The notes beneath the pieces were generated by a model. The model made no database searches, was not told where the DNA came from, and saw only the letters and a program-made list of their open reading frames with translations. 64,000 bases of DNA, taken from Photobacterium aphoticum (lineage in GTDB: Bacteria > Pseudomonadota > Gammaproteobacteria > Enterobacterales > Vibrionaceae). This document shows positions 33,509 to 42,695 of the stretch, one piece after another (the stretch's first letter is position 1; each line of letters begins with the position of its first letter). A program made the position numbers and the translations under genes. The stretch lies in NCBI RefSeq assembly GCF_001029435.1, contig NZ_LDOV01000027.1, positions 62,001 through 126,000 on the forward strand. Direction: 5' to 3'.

Positions 33509-35902
33509 TCAGCGGTTTTCGATACGGTTATAATCAAGCAAACCGGCTTCAATGGGCTGGTCATGTTGATTGATCGCATTGAGTTCATCACTGAATGCCC
33601 AGAAGTTCGGCTCAGTACGTCGCACCCCGAATTTATCCAGTAATGCGCGGTAATCCTTCTCACTCTCTAGATGTTTCGCCTGAATCGCCAGTAACGGCAA
33701 TTCAGATTCTTTCACACGCCAGAAAGCGCCTGGGTAGCTGCCCAATAAGCCACGGACTAAAGTGACGTCATCATTGGCAAACACACGGTTAGATTCTTCA
33801 TCAAACAGGCTTGAGATGTTCTTGTGGGCACTGTTGCGGGCCAAGGTAAACAACTGTGGCTCCAGTGTTTTATTCGTTGGCTCGACCATGATGAACGTCA
33901 GCTCTGGCAGCAGTGTAGCGCGTTGACCGTGTAGTCGATCAATCTCTGACAGTGCGGTGATCGCTTGGGCAGAGAGTGGGGCTTCACGGAAGTCATAACG
34001 GTGCGGTGTGACCGGTGCCAATTTTGTTTTCAGGCGATCGAGCAGTTCACGTTTTGGATCCGCCGTGGTGTATTTCACCCCCGTTGGCTGATCAAATGCA
34101 TTGATGTCACCTTGCAGGAAGTCACTCAAGTGCTGGTTTGCCCCTTGGTACCAATCAGCCAGTTCTTGCCGACGGACATCAGCAGGCAGCAGCGACAGGA
34201 AGTTCGATTCCCCTTCCATACGCAGGAAGTCCATGTACATCCGCGTGATGAGCTGGTGACCAAAGTTGCCGTACACATCAAAACCGGCCACAAGCAGATA
34301 GTGAATGCGTTCCAGTAACGAGTAGTCGATAACCCAAGCGGTTTTCGGCTGAGTACCCACCAAGCCTTTGGTAACTGTGGCGCTGTCAAAATGGCGGAAC
34401 ACGGTTAAGCTCGCGTGGGGATTCACACCATTGCCATCCCAAATCAGGTCGGTGGTCAGGTGTTCGCCATGCTTAAAGGTGTCGTTCATGAACGCATTTT
34501 TCGCGCGCAGGAAGCGACCTTGTTGTTTGGCATAGTTGATCCAGTTATGGATCGGCAGAGTGTTACTTTCGTGCTCTGCGGGTAAACGCAGGTTATGGGC
34601 CTGAGTTTGATAGAAGGCATCCACGCTTGGGGTATCCGCCATGGCCGGATCCACAAAGAACACCCAGAAGCGATCGTTAATCACGTTCAGCGCCAACTGA
34701 CCACGACACACCGGCCCTTTAATGAAGCCCATGATGGTGTTTTGTGCGTTGTCGATCATGAAACGGTAACGGCTGTTCACCGGCAACTGACGGAAGGCTT
34801 CCATTGGATTCGCCGCTAATTCAGGCGCATAACCGGGAAGTGCCGATACCGTGTAGGTTGGGGCATAGAACAGTGCGTTATAACGTGACATTTTGGCGTT
34901 GTTCAGCGCGTACGGCATGTGGGTTTTGTCCACAATGGTTTCGCGTACTTGCTGGAAGCGGTAATACACACGCTTCACCCCCGGATCATCGTAAGGACGA
35001 CGAGTACCGATAATATCGATAGGGGTGCCCGGAGCGGTACGTGAACGTACTAAGTTAAAGAAAACCGGTTTGTGTTTGTCATCATAGGATTGGTCATCAA
35101 AATACAGATGAGAAACAAACAAGTGTTCGTAAATGTAGCGGCTGACCAACTGTTGCTTCAGGCTGTCACCGTTTAGGAACGTTTCCCATTTGTCGACGTC
35201 TGCCAAGGTGACGGCATCAGGCGCAGGCACGCTGGCAATGTGGGCACCGGCAGAAAGCCAATTCATCAGTGTGGTGTTTTCCGCATCACTGATTTGCGGT
35301 AAGCCATACGGCATGCCCCATTCCGGGTAGTTTTGTTCATACTGGCCCATCTCTTCAATGGTTGGGCATTGTTGGTCACGATCGAGCGAGAAATCCCATT
35401 TATCATGATCCAGCACGGTTTGATCCGGCAGGGGATGAGACTGCTTCAGTTGTAGCAAACGCGCCATGACACCGGCTTGGGTGTTGGCTTCTGGCGATTG
35501 TTCACGCTCATTCAGGACCGCATTGAAACCCATGTTACGCCACTGCTCGGTGGTCTGTGCATCAATGAACATGCGGGTAGTGTTGGCCGCGAGCAGGCGT
35601 GTCCCTTCGTAGACCTTGGTTTTGTTGGCCCCCCGGTCGATACCTTCCGCTGAAGAGAGTTTCAGCTGACAGGGCGCATCGTAGCAGGCATGACAGACTA
35701 CGCAGCGGTTCTCTAATAAGGGTTTTACTTCAGTGAGATAGTATTGTGCTTGTGGTGACAATGCGTTGGCAAGGCGTGGCTGAGGTGCCGGTTTACCGTA
35801 AAGCTGATCAAAAGTCAGTCCGGCGTAAACCGCACAGCCAGAAAATACGAGGCAGAGCAATACGAGTAAGAAGCGCTTTCGATGAAATAAAAATCGGGAC
35901 AT
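33509..35902 (-). CDS. cti: Fatty acid cis/trans isomerase
   Basis: A 797-residue periplasmic haem enzyme that converts cis to trans double bonds in membrane phospholipid fatty acids, stiffening the membrane under solvent or heat stress. The N-terminal hydrophobic segment (about 10-30) is a signal or anchor. The c-type-haem region NRCVVCHACYDAPCQLKL follows (CVVCH motif). Length equals that of the Pseudomonas and Vibrio enzymes. ATG 35902 is preferred to the TTG seven codons upstream. Monocistronic. Confidence 0.92.
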   Translation of the reverse strand: MSRFLFHRKRFLLVLLCLVFSGCAVYAGLTFDQLYGKPAPQPRLANALSPQAQYYLTEVKPLLENRCVVCHACYDAPCQLKLSSAEGIDRGANKTKVYEGTRLLAANTTRMFIDAQTTEQWRNMGFNAVLNEREQSPEANTQAGVMARLLQLKQSHPLPDQTVLDHDKWDFSLDRDQQCPTIEEMGQYEQNYPEWGMPYGLPQISDAENTTLMNWLSAGAHIASVPAPDAVTLADVDKWETFLNGDSLKQQLVSRYIYEHLFVSHLYFDDQSYDDKHKPVFFNLVRSRTAPGTPIDIIGTRRPYDDPGVKRVYYRFQQVRETIVDKTHMPYALNNAKMSRYNALFYAPTYTVSALPGYAPELAANPMEAFRQLPVNSRYRFMIDNAQNTIMGFIKGPVCRGQLALNVINDRFWVFFVDPAMADTPSVDAFYQTQAHNLRLPAEHESNTLPIHNWINYAKQQGRFLRAKNAFMNDTFKHGEHLTTDLIWDGNGVNPHASLTVFRHFDSATVTKGLVGTQPKTAWVIDYSLLERIHYLLVAGFDVYGNFGHQLITRMYMDFLRMEGESNFLSLLPADVRRQELADWYQGANQHLSDFLQGDINAFDQPTGVKYTTADPKRELLDRLKTKLAPVTPHRYDFREAPLSAQAITALSEIDRLHGQRATLLPELTFIMVEPTNKTLEPQLFTLARNSAHKNISSLFDEESNRVFANDDVTLVRGLLGSYPGAFWRVKESELPLLAIQAKHLESEKDYRALLDKFGVRRTEPNFWAFSDELNAINQHDQPIEAGLLDYNRIENR

Positions 35903-36067
35903 GAAAAGACTTAATAAGAACAAAGTGATAACGATGGGTATAAGTATATATGAACACCCAAAACCGAGGATGATATAAACAGATAGGCGCTGAATAGTGC
36001 TTTAACAAGCTCGATATTCAATGGTGCGGCGTTATCGGTGAATGAAAGAAAAGAGGAATTCGATAAT

Positions 36068-36095
36068 AAAAAAACAGGGAGCGCGTGCTCCCTGT
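36068..36095 (-). terminator. Terminator of the DUF3069-like gene
   Basis: Nine-base arms ACAGGGAGC and GCTCCCTGT with a four-base loop and a T tract on the minus strand. Confidence 0.88.
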
Positions 36096-36101
36096 GGGGT
36101 A

Positions 36102-36554
36102 TTACTTCTTGAAGATGTCCTGGAACTCACGCTTCATTGGTGGGTTCTGGCGGGCTTTCTTCAGTTGCTTACACATGTCTTTAACACAGTTGTGTAGCAC
36201 TTTGTCTAGCATGACTGCTTTGTAGTCAGTGAACTCTTCGTCAGTCATGTCAGAAGGTTTCTCTGTCTCTTGCATTTCACCTAGGAAATCAATACCTGAG
36301 TAGCTCTGGCTTAGCGCGATTAGCGCGTGGAACTGCTCAAAGTTGTCCAGTACGTTTTGTGCGCTTGCTGGTAGCTGGTTCCATGCTTCGCGGGAAGTTG
36401 GCTCAGAAGCTTTGTAAACGTTGATCAGCATGTCCTGAAGCTCTTCAGGCACTTCTTCATATTGGATCACATGGCGTAGCTCAGGTGAGCAATCTTCCAG
36501 TGTATATGTCACTTCTTCAACGATTTGTTCTTCTTTGTTTTCGATATCAGACAT
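36102..36554 (-). CDS. Conserved acidic protein, DUF3069-like
   Basis: A 150-residue soluble, acidic, mostly helical protein (TYTLEDCSPELRHVIQYEEV at the N-terminus, CVKDMCKQLKKARQNPP at the C-terminus). I believe this is DUF3069, a Vibrionaceae family of unknown function. Its codon choice (nearly all preferred codons) and strong terminator point to good expression. Upstream lies a 280-base AT-rich promoter region shared with the divergent response regulator gene. Confidence 0.7.
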   Translation of the reverse strand: MSDIENKEEQIVEEVTYTLEDCSPELRHVIQYEEVPEELQDMLINVYKASEPTSREAWNQLPASAQNVLDNFEQFHALIALSQSYSGIDFLGEMQETEKPSDMTDEEFTDYKAVMLDKVLHNCVKDMCKQLKKARQNPPMKREFQDIFKK

Positions 36555-36836
36555 CGCTAATTCCTACAGCATGAATTGTTTAGGGGGGGAATCCTATAGC
36601 CCTTTGAATAAATGTCAACAGTAACCGTACGTTGTATACATTTACACGTACATTGCGTAACTATAACTGCATACTTAGCAATAATAGTCATTTCACGCAA
36701 GTGTGTGGGCAAACCTGTTAGCTTTATCACGTTAGGGGTGAGATTTAGCTGAAATCATGGAACAAAACTGGGTTCTTTTTGAAGCTGTGCTATAAATACG
36801 TTATGCGAATAGCCAATAGATCAATAGGATACCTAC

Positions 36837-37784
36837 ATGGAAGCAATGCGGATTTTACTGGTTGATGATGTTCACATAGAGCGTATGCAGCTGGCGATGC
36901 GTCTGCAACGCCTGGGGCATGTGGTCGAAGCGGTGTCGTCGGGGCAAGAGGCGATTGATCGCTATTCAACGTTTGATCCGGATCTATTGCTATTAGATAT
37001 CAGCATGCCCGACATGTCAGGTACGGAAGTCGCCGAGAAAATTCGTCAGTTATATCCGGAATGGGTACCCATTATTTTCCTGAGTGGGCATGATGAGCCG
37101 GAAATGATCGCTAAAGCCATTGATATGGGCGGGGACGATTATTTGGTGAAACCGGTGAATAAAATTGTACTGGCAGCCAAGTTGAAAGCCATGCAGCGAA
37201 TTGCCGATATGCGCCATCAATTAAAAGAGGCATCGACTAAGCTGGAGAGCGCCAATGAAATGTTGTCACAGCAAGTCAATGAAGATGGCCTGACACGTAT
37301 TGCTAACCGACGTTATCTCGATACAAAGCTGAATGAGTTCATTTCCTGGCATGGTCGAAATAACTTTCCTTTCACGATCATCATGATCGATGTGGATCAC
37401 TTTAAGCCATTTAACGATCACTACGGCCATTTGGAAGGGGATCGCTGTCTGCAAATGGTAGCGAAAGAGCTGAAAATACAATTTAGCCGTGCCGGTGAGC
37501 TGGTGGCCCGTTATGGCGGGGAAGAATTTGTTGTTTTGCTGAGTAACTGCGACAAAACCCGTGCTGTACGAGAGTGTGAACGTTTAAAAGAGGCGATTCG
37601 CCAGTTGGAGATCCCGCATTCACAATCATTGACTTCCGATACCGTGACAGTCAGCCAAGGCATGGTGTCTTGGGTGCCGACAGGACTAGAAACGGCCGAA
37701 AACATGTATGAGATCGTGGATAAGGTGCTATACAAGGCCAAAGAGCAAGGTCGTAATCGCTTTGTTGCAGCAGAATTTACGTGA
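36837..37784 (+). CDS. Response regulator with GGDEF domain (diguanylate cyclase)
   Basis: A 315-residue cytoplasmic protein. Receiver domain with Asp54 (LLLLDISMPDMSG) and Lys105, a helical linker (about 120-148), then a GGDEF domain with the active signature GGEEF at 227-231. It should make c-di-GMP when phosphorylated, as PleD/WspR types do. The product-inhibition I-site, five residues before GGEEF, reads RAGE instead of R-x-x-D, so feedback may be weakened. No kinase gene adjoins it. GGAT lies upstream of the ATG. Confidence 0.92.
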   Translation: MEAMRILLVDDVHIERMQLAMRLQRLGHVVEAVSSGQEAIDRYSTFDPDLLLLDISMPDMSGTEVAEKIRQLYPEWVPIIFLSGHDEPEMIAKAIDMGGDDYLVKPVNKIVLAAKLKAMQRIADMRHQLKEASTKLESANEMLSQQVNEDGLTRIANRRYLDTKLNEFISWHGRNNFPFTIIMIDVDHFKPFNDHYGHLEGDRCLQMVAKELKIQFSRAGELVARYGGEEFVVLLSNCDKTRAVRECERLKEAIRQLEIPHSQSLTSDTVTVSQGMVSWVPTGLETAENMYEIVDKVLYKAKEQGRNRFVAAEFT

Positions 37785-38164
37785 TGCCGCTCATGACGTG
37801 AATCAGTTGATAGCGGCCGCTGATAGCTGCCAGAGTTCGGCTTTGTTGACGCCATACGAATAAGCAACAGGTTTCTCTCTTATTTGGCGTGAAAAAAGCG
37901 TAACAAAAATTCAATTATTTGATCTGGCTAACAAAAAAATTTTACTTCGGAGTCATTTGCTGTTTTTAACAGCAAATGACTCACTTTGTGCTTGTCGTTA
38001 ATCCCGTCCGTGCTACTCTCCTTTCTGCCCAGTGCGAATTCCACTGTATATCTCTCTGATTTCGGCTCATTTCTGGTGAGGATGTCAGAGTAGATTAATA
38101 TTGATATGGGTATGTAGATATCCAGTTGAATTCGTATTGTTTGTAAAAAGGGTGAGTGCAGATC
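37785..38164. other. Intergenic region with a strong hairpin
   Basis: The main structure is a perfect hairpin at 37950-37982. The stretch is otherwise AT-rich with no supported gene. It must contain the yceH promoter, not placed. Confidence 0.4.
37950..37982. repeat. Perfect 15-bp hairpin
   Basis: GAGTCATTTGCTGTT, a TTT loop and AACAGCAAATGACTC. No T tract follows on the plus strand. On the minus strand TTTTTTT comes only after 13 further bases, so terminator function is doubtful. Confidence 0.7.
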
Positions 38165-38836
38165 ATGGATATTAGCTTTTCTCAAATTGAAGCGCGCGTG
38201 ATGGGTTGTCTGCTAGAAAAAGAAGTAACAACGCCTGATCAATACCCGCTAACCTTGAATGCATTAACAACGGCGTGTAATCAAAAAAGCAGCCGTGAAC
38301 CGGTAATGGCTCTCGATGAAGCCACGGTGTTAGATACTGTCGAAGCATTGAAAGCCAAGCGCTTTATTCAGGAAGTCACGGCAGGCTTTGGTAGCCGTGT
38401 GGCGAAGTATCAACATCGTTTCTGTAATACTGAATTCAGTACGTTCCAGTTTTCTCCACAAGAGAAAGCCGTGCTTTGCGTGATGCTACTGCGTGGTGCG
38501 CAGTCAGCCGGTGAAATTCGTACGCGTACTAACCGTCTGTGCACATTTGCGGATGTGAAAGAAGCGGAAGCGGTAATGGATGGTTTGACGACGCACGCGA
38601 AAGGTCCATTCCTTGTGAAACTGCCAAAAGAATCAGGCAAGCGCGATTGCCGCTACATGCACTTGTTCTGCGGGGAAGTGGATGTAGAAGCGTTGCAAGC
38701 GGCGTCGGTAGCAAGCAAGCCTGCTGCTGTCTCTTCAGCGGCGCTGGAGCGTGTTGAAGCCTTGGAACATGAAGTGGCCGAACTGAAAGAAGAAGTGGCG
38801 GAACTCAAAGCCTTGCTTGAATCACTGACGGCATAA
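38165..38836 (+). CDS. yceH: YceH family protein (DUF480)
   Basis: A 223-residue protein with two winged-helix domains: [20 protein letters not shown] and [20 protein letters not shown] are the DUF480 signature, and [20 protein letters not shown] begins the second repeat. The C-terminal 40 residues are a predicted coiled coil ([19 protein letters not shown]). Widely conserved; function not established. ATG 38165 is chosen, with GAG upstream. Terminator at 38890-38914. Confidence 0.92.
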   Translation: MDISFSQIEARVMGCLLEKEVTTPDQYPLTLNALTTACNQKSSREPVMALDEATVLDTVEALKAKRFIQEVTAGFGSRVAKYQHRFCNTEFSTFQFSPQEKAVLCVMLLRGAQSAGEIRTRTNRLCTFADVKEAEAVMDGLTTHAKGPFLVKLPKESGKRDCRYMHLFCGEVDVEALQAASVASKPAAVSSAALERVEALEHEVAELKEEVAELKALLESLTA

Positions 38837-38889
38837 CGCCTGATTGCTTTCAACGCTACACGTAAACGCGAAGATTGCGTAAAATATTG

Positions 38890-38914
38890 AAGCCCAGCAT
38901 TTGCTGGGCTTTTT
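38890..38914 (+). terminator. Terminator after yceH
   Basis: AAGCCCAGC and GCTGGGCTT arms with an ATTT loop and T tract. Confidence 0.9.
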
Positions 38915-38953
38915 GCTTTCTGTAAGACGGCAGTGCGACAAAACAGGTAGAAA

Positions 38954-39436
38954 ATGATGTGTAGTAAACCGCAAGAAGAAAAAGCCCCCATATCGTCAGA
39001 AGTGGAAGAGAGCACAGAGGCAGTTGAGAGTACGGAGTTAATAGACAGCGCGAAGGCGAAAGTTGACGCTGTTTGGTCGGTCTATTTAATTAGGACTGCT
39101 GCCAATCAATTATACTGCGGTGTCACCACAGATGTGGCGCGTCGCTTCTCGGAGCATCAATCCAAACCGCAAGGGGCGAAATACCTGAAAGGCAAAGGAC
39201 CCCTGACATTAGCCTGGTCGCAAGCGGTAGGGGATAAACGCTATGCCATGCAGTTGGAATATCGCATTAAACAACTGGCGAAAAAACACAAAGAGCAACT
39301 GATCATCGGTAAACGGTGTGTACATGATGTCATGGCTGAGCAAGTGGCAAAGAAAAAACGGTCAGAAAAGAAAAAATCGTCAGAAAAGAAAAAGCCGGCG
39401 GTGAAGTCTGTTTCGGGGCTGCCAACGTATCTTTAA
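38954..39436 (+). CDS. GIY-YIG nuclease-superfamily protein, UPF0213/YhbQ-like
   Basis: A 160-residue protein. The core (about 40-125) has [20 protein letters not shown], a GIY-YIG variant, then RRFSEH with the catalytic Arg, and [17 protein letters not shown] with the conserved Glu. Flanking it are an acidic N-terminal extension (about 1-38, [10 protein letters not shown]) and a Lys/Ser-rich C-terminal tail with repeated KKKxSEKKK. YhbQ itself is about 100 residues, so both tails are additions. DNA binding by the basic tail is inferred. Confidence 0.85.
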   Translation: MMCSKPQEEKAPISSEVEESTEAVESTELIDSAKAKVDAVWSVYLIRTAANQLYCGVTTDVARRFSEHQSKPQGAKYLKGKGPLTLAWSQAVGDKRYAMQLEYRIKQLAKKHKEQLIIGKRCVHDVMAEQVAKKKRSEKKKSSEKKKPAVKSVSGLPTYL

Positions 39437-39601
39437 TAAATGTAACTGTTGCTAATTTAATCAACTGTTTGTGGGCAAGACAGAAAAATGAGAGTGCGTT
39501 GCAAGAACAAATTGAACGCGTGCGTGCTTGCCCGTACACTCAGGCCATCTTTATTCCTCTGATGGCGGGAAAGTCATCACGTAATATCAGGAAATATCAC
39601 C

Positions 39602-40141
39602 ATGGCACTGAAAGCCACAATCTACAAAGCGCAATTTAACGTCGCCGATTTGGATCGTCACGTTTATCTGGATCAGTCACACACGTTAGCGTGCCACCCA
39701 TCAGAAACTCTGCAGCGCTTAATGCTGCGTTTGGTGATGTGGGGTCTGAATGCAGACGAATCACTGCAATTCACTAAAGGCTTGTGTGAAGCAGACGAAC
39801 CTGCGCTGTGGACGAAGAGCCTGACAGACGATGTTGAGCTTTGGATCGATCTGGGCCTGCCAGATGAAAAACGTATCAAAAAAGCCGCGCACAAAGCCGA
39901 TAAAGTGATCATCGCTGCATACGGTGACAACGCAGCACCAGTCTGGTGGCAGCAGAACAAGAGCAAAATCACTCAGTTTGGTAATGTGTCTGTTGTATTC
40001 TTTGATGATGCGACACTGGCGCAACTCGAAGCGATGGTTGAGCGTACCATGCAGCTTCAGCTGACGATTGAAGGCGAACAAGGTTGGCTGAGTGCCGGCG
40101 AGAAAAGCTGCACGCTGACCCCTGAGTGGTGGCACCGCTAA
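39602..40141 (+). CDS. yaeQ: YaeQ family protein
   Basis: A 179-residue protein with the YaeQ pattern: MALKATIYKAQFNVADLDRH, a WTKSLTDDVELWIDLGLPDE segment and KADKVIIAAYGDNAAPVWW. The fold is a variant of the PD-(D/E)XK nuclease fold. An E. coli RfaH-like role was once proposed and then withdrawn, so function is open. AGGA lies nine bases upstream of the ATG. Confidence 0.93.
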   Translation: MALKATIYKAQFNVADLDRHVYLDQSHTLACHPSETLQRLMLRLVMWGLNADESLQFTKGLCEADEPALWTKSLTDDVELWIDLGLPDEKRIKKAAHKADKVIIAAYGDNAAPVWWQQNKSKITQFGNVSVVFFDDATLAQLEAMVERTMQLQLTIEGEQGWLSAGEKSCTLTPEWWHR

Positions 40142-40327
40142 GCACATACATTTCGCCTTTTTGATCAAAAGAAGGCAAAAATCGGGAAGACAGGATCACG
40201 GGTGTCATTGAAAAGTCATCATTTGTGGTCAATCTAGGGTATATTCCTACTATGCATGACGGCTGTGGTGCATTGTGACGCTCAGCCGCCATTGGGTTTT
40301 TGTGAATATACGCAAGGGAGTATTGCC

Positions 40328-40996
40328 ATGTCTTCCCACATTCATGCCTTGGCAACCAAGGTATGGAACTACCATCTACTCAATCATGAAATCACACCAA
40401 GTGATTGCATTCTTGTCTTGTGCAGTAACGACATTCGTGTCGCTGAACATGCTGCGAAACTCTATCTCGACGGTTACGCGCCATATATCGTGATGTCTGG
40501 CGGGGTAGGCGCCCTGACTCAGGGAGTGTTTGACCGCTCAGAAGCAGAAGCCTTCGCCACTGTGGCGATGGACATGGGTGTACCCGAAGAGGCTATTCTG
40601 ATTGAATCGCAATCCACCAATACCGGCGAGAACGTGCAATTCACACAAGCATTGTTAGCTGAAAAAGGGCTGGATCCACAACGCCTGATTTTGGTGCAAA
40701 AGCCTTTCATGGAACGTCGGACTTACGCAACGTTCATGCATCAGTGGCCGGGTAAAACCGTCACCGTGACGTCACCATCGATCAGTTTTGATAATTATCC
40801 GAATGAGCAATTGTCTTACAGCGATGTGATTAACGTGATGCTGGGGGATTTGCAGCGCATTAAAGTGTACCCGTCGTACGGATTTGCCATTGAGCAACCG
40901 ATGCCGGATGAGGTGTGGCAGGCGTTTGAAGCGTTAGTGGCGCTGGGCTTTAATGAACATTTATTGCTGGATGAACCGGTAAGAAAAACCGGCTGA
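40328..40996 (+). CDS. YdcF/ElyC-SanA (DUF218) family protein
   Basis: A 222-residue soluble DUF218 protein: DCILVLCSNDIRVAEHAAKL, YIVMSGGVG, EAEAFATVAMDMGVPEEAIL, IESQSTNTGENVQFT and ILVQKPFMERRTYATF are the family landmarks and match E. coli YdcF, a cytoplasmic protein that binds S-adenosylmethionine. No transmembrane segment, unlike SanA or ElyC. ATG 40328 with AAGGGAG directly upstream is clearly better than the earlier in-frame start. Confidence 0.85.
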   Translation: MSSHIHALATKVWNYHLLNHEITPSDCILVLCSNDIRVAEHAAKLYLDGYAPYIVMSGGVGALTQGVFDRSEAEAFATVAMDMGVPEEAILIESQSTNTGENVQFTQALLAEKGLDPQRLILVQKPFMERRTYATFMHQWPGKTVTVTSPSISFDNYPNEQLSYSDVINVMLGDLQRIKVYPSYGFAIEQPMPDEVWQAFEALVALGFNEHLLLDEPVRKTG

Positions 40997-41021
40997 ACGT
41001 TCAGAGGATAAACGTGAAAAG

Positions 41022-41046
41022 GTTGGGTAGCCATAGCGGCTACCCA
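41022..41046 (-). terminator. Probable terminator of the PhnA-domain gene
   Basis: Ten-base perfect arms TTGGGTAGCC and GGCTACCCAA with a five-base loop; the tail on the minus strand is only CCTTTTC. Confidence 0.5.
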
Positions 41047-41053
41047 AAGTACC

Positions 41054-41617
41054 TTATTTCTTACGGCAGTATTCTGCAATAATAAACATGGTCTGACCGT
41101 CAACTTTACCCTGAACGTGTTTAGGGTCGTTAGTCAGGTTGATACCGCGTACTGCAGTACCTTGTTTGATCACCATGCTAGAACCTTTAACTGGCAGATC
41201 TTTGATGATTGTTACGTCGTCGCCTTTTTTCAGTTCAACGCCGTTTACATCGCGTGGCTTGTCTTCGTCAGCCAGTAGACCTTTTTCAGCCCACTCAACT
41301 TTATCTTCTTCCATGTACATCATGTCTAGAAGATCTTGTGCCCAAGTTTCAGAAGAAAGACGCTTAAGCATACGGTAAGCCATTACTTGAACCGCTGGTT
41401 CCTGGCTCCACATGCTGTCGTTCAGACAACGCCAGTGGTTTTGATCTAGCGTTTCTGCATCTTCGATTTCAGTACGGCAAGTACCACAAACCATCACACA
41501 GCTGCCGGCTGTTTTATCTGGAGAAGCCGGTACTTCATAAACACTTAGGTTATCTTCAGATGCACAAAGTTCACATTTTGCGCCTGAACGCTGCTTAACA
41601 ATTGATTCAATACTCAT
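41054..41617 (-). CDS. PhnA-domain zinc-ribbon protein (YjdM-like)
   Basis: A 187-residue protein. An N-terminal treble-clef/zinc ribbon (CELCASEDNL with CGTCRTEI) is followed by a helical spacer and a C-terminal PhnA beta domain (DVNGVELKKGDDVTIIKDLP, VKGSSMVIKQGTAVRGINLT). Despite the historic name, the family is not established in phosphonate use. ATG 41617 (MSIESIVKQRSG) is used; the longer frame has no ribosome binding site. Confidence 0.85.
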   Translation of the reverse strand: MSIESIVKQRSGAKCELCASEDNLSVYEVPASPDKTAGSCVMVCGTCRTEIEDAETLDQNHWRCLNDSMWSQEPAVQVMAYRMLKRLSSETWAQDLLDMMYMEEDKVEWAEKGLLADEDKPRDVNGVELKKGDDVTIIKDLPVKGSSMVIKQGTAVRGINLTNDPKHVQGKVDGQTMFIIAEYCRKK

Positions 41618-41896
41618 AGGATTAGTCCGTAGATGTGTAATGGTTAATTTTACCATACAGGTAACTGTACTGTTTATATTATGCCATCAAATCTTGAGAA
41701 GGGAAGGAATCAAGATCAAGATCACACTATTCTATGCGATGCCGCTTAAAATTCATGCGAAAAGTGCCATGAAAGAAATATCTATGCATTAAACTTGTCG
41801 CTTCCATTCATTTAAAGCTAGCCAATAAGTATGGATCTTCCATAAATTTAAGGGCATTAAAGCCCAAGTAGTGGCCGTATATGATTGAGGATGAGT

Positions 41897-42379
41897 ATGA
41901 AAAAAGGGATCATGTTGCTTGCTTTAGTCGCATTGTTTGGCTGCGAAGACGAAGATATTAAGGCAACAATAGAAGGGAATACACGCGTTTTTGCCGTCGA
42001 TGGCTTTAAATTAGAAATCGGGAACTTGACGGAATATTATTCATTGGATGAAGCAAAAGATTTGATCTTTATTCCTAATAATCTGCCGGAAGGGGATTAT
42101 GCAGGCCTGAGTAACCTTGGTATTTCAGAAGAAGAATGCGGGTATATTGATACCTCAGAACAGACGTGCTTTGCGTCCGGTGAAACGGGCAGTTGTCTGC
42201 CCAATAATGTGAAAATGCTTGGGATTAATATTTATACCATCGCAATGGAAGATATTGATGAGGCCGCGAAACTCGGGTATTACCCGACCATCGCTTCTCA
42301 CTTAGGTGGGCAGTATGTTGATTTTGATATCACCACCAGTCACTGTCCTATTAGCGGGAATGAAGTGCTTAATCAATAG
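41897..42379 (+). CDS. Hypothetical lipoprotein
   Basis: A 160-residue protein with a short lipoprotein signal (MKKGIMLLALVALFGC, Cys16) followed by an acidic patch EDED, which at +2 and beyond does not exclude outer-membrane sorting for an Asp-type rule. The mature part has four to five cysteines (ECGYIDTSEQTCF, SCLPNN, HCPISG), likely disulfide-bonded. No family recognised. GAGG lies seven bases upstream of ATG 41897. It ends at the terminator 42471-42496. Confidence 0.65.
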   Translation: MKKGIMLLALVALFGCEDEDIKATIEGNTRVFAVDGFKLEIGNLTEYYSLDEAKDLIFIPNNLPEGDYAGLSNLGISEEECGYIDTSEQTCFASGETGSCLPNNVKMLGINIYTIAMEDIDEAAKLGYYPTIASHLGGQYVDFDITTSHCPISGNEVLNQ

Positions 42380-42695
42380 CCGTGATTTTTTTCGTACTAT
42401 TCAACGTTAATGGCTGAATAAAAGATCGGAACAAGATAAATACGTATTAAATAGTGGCAATAGATGTAAGAGGTGAGCAACGTGCTCACCTTTTTTCATT
42501 ATTCTCTGTTGTAAGAAGTTCACCGTCAGGTGATGCGTGATTTTTCAAGTGTGATCAATGACACGAAAGTGATGTTAAGCATCGATGAAAGTGTCTTATT
42601 ACACTGTTATTACTCGCATAATCTTACTGTATTCCTTTCCATCCTATAGGTCACTGTTACCCTTCTTTTTATATATGGATTTGGAGTAATCAGGC
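42380..42695. other. Intergenic region upstream of the secreted protease
   Basis: Contains the lipoprotein terminator and, to the right, about 190 AT-rich bases that must hold the protease promoter. No further gene seen. Confidence 0.4.
42471..42496 (+). terminator. Terminator after the lipoprotein gene
   Basis: AGGTGAGC and GCTCACCT arms with a five-base loop and TTTTTT. Confidence 0.85.
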
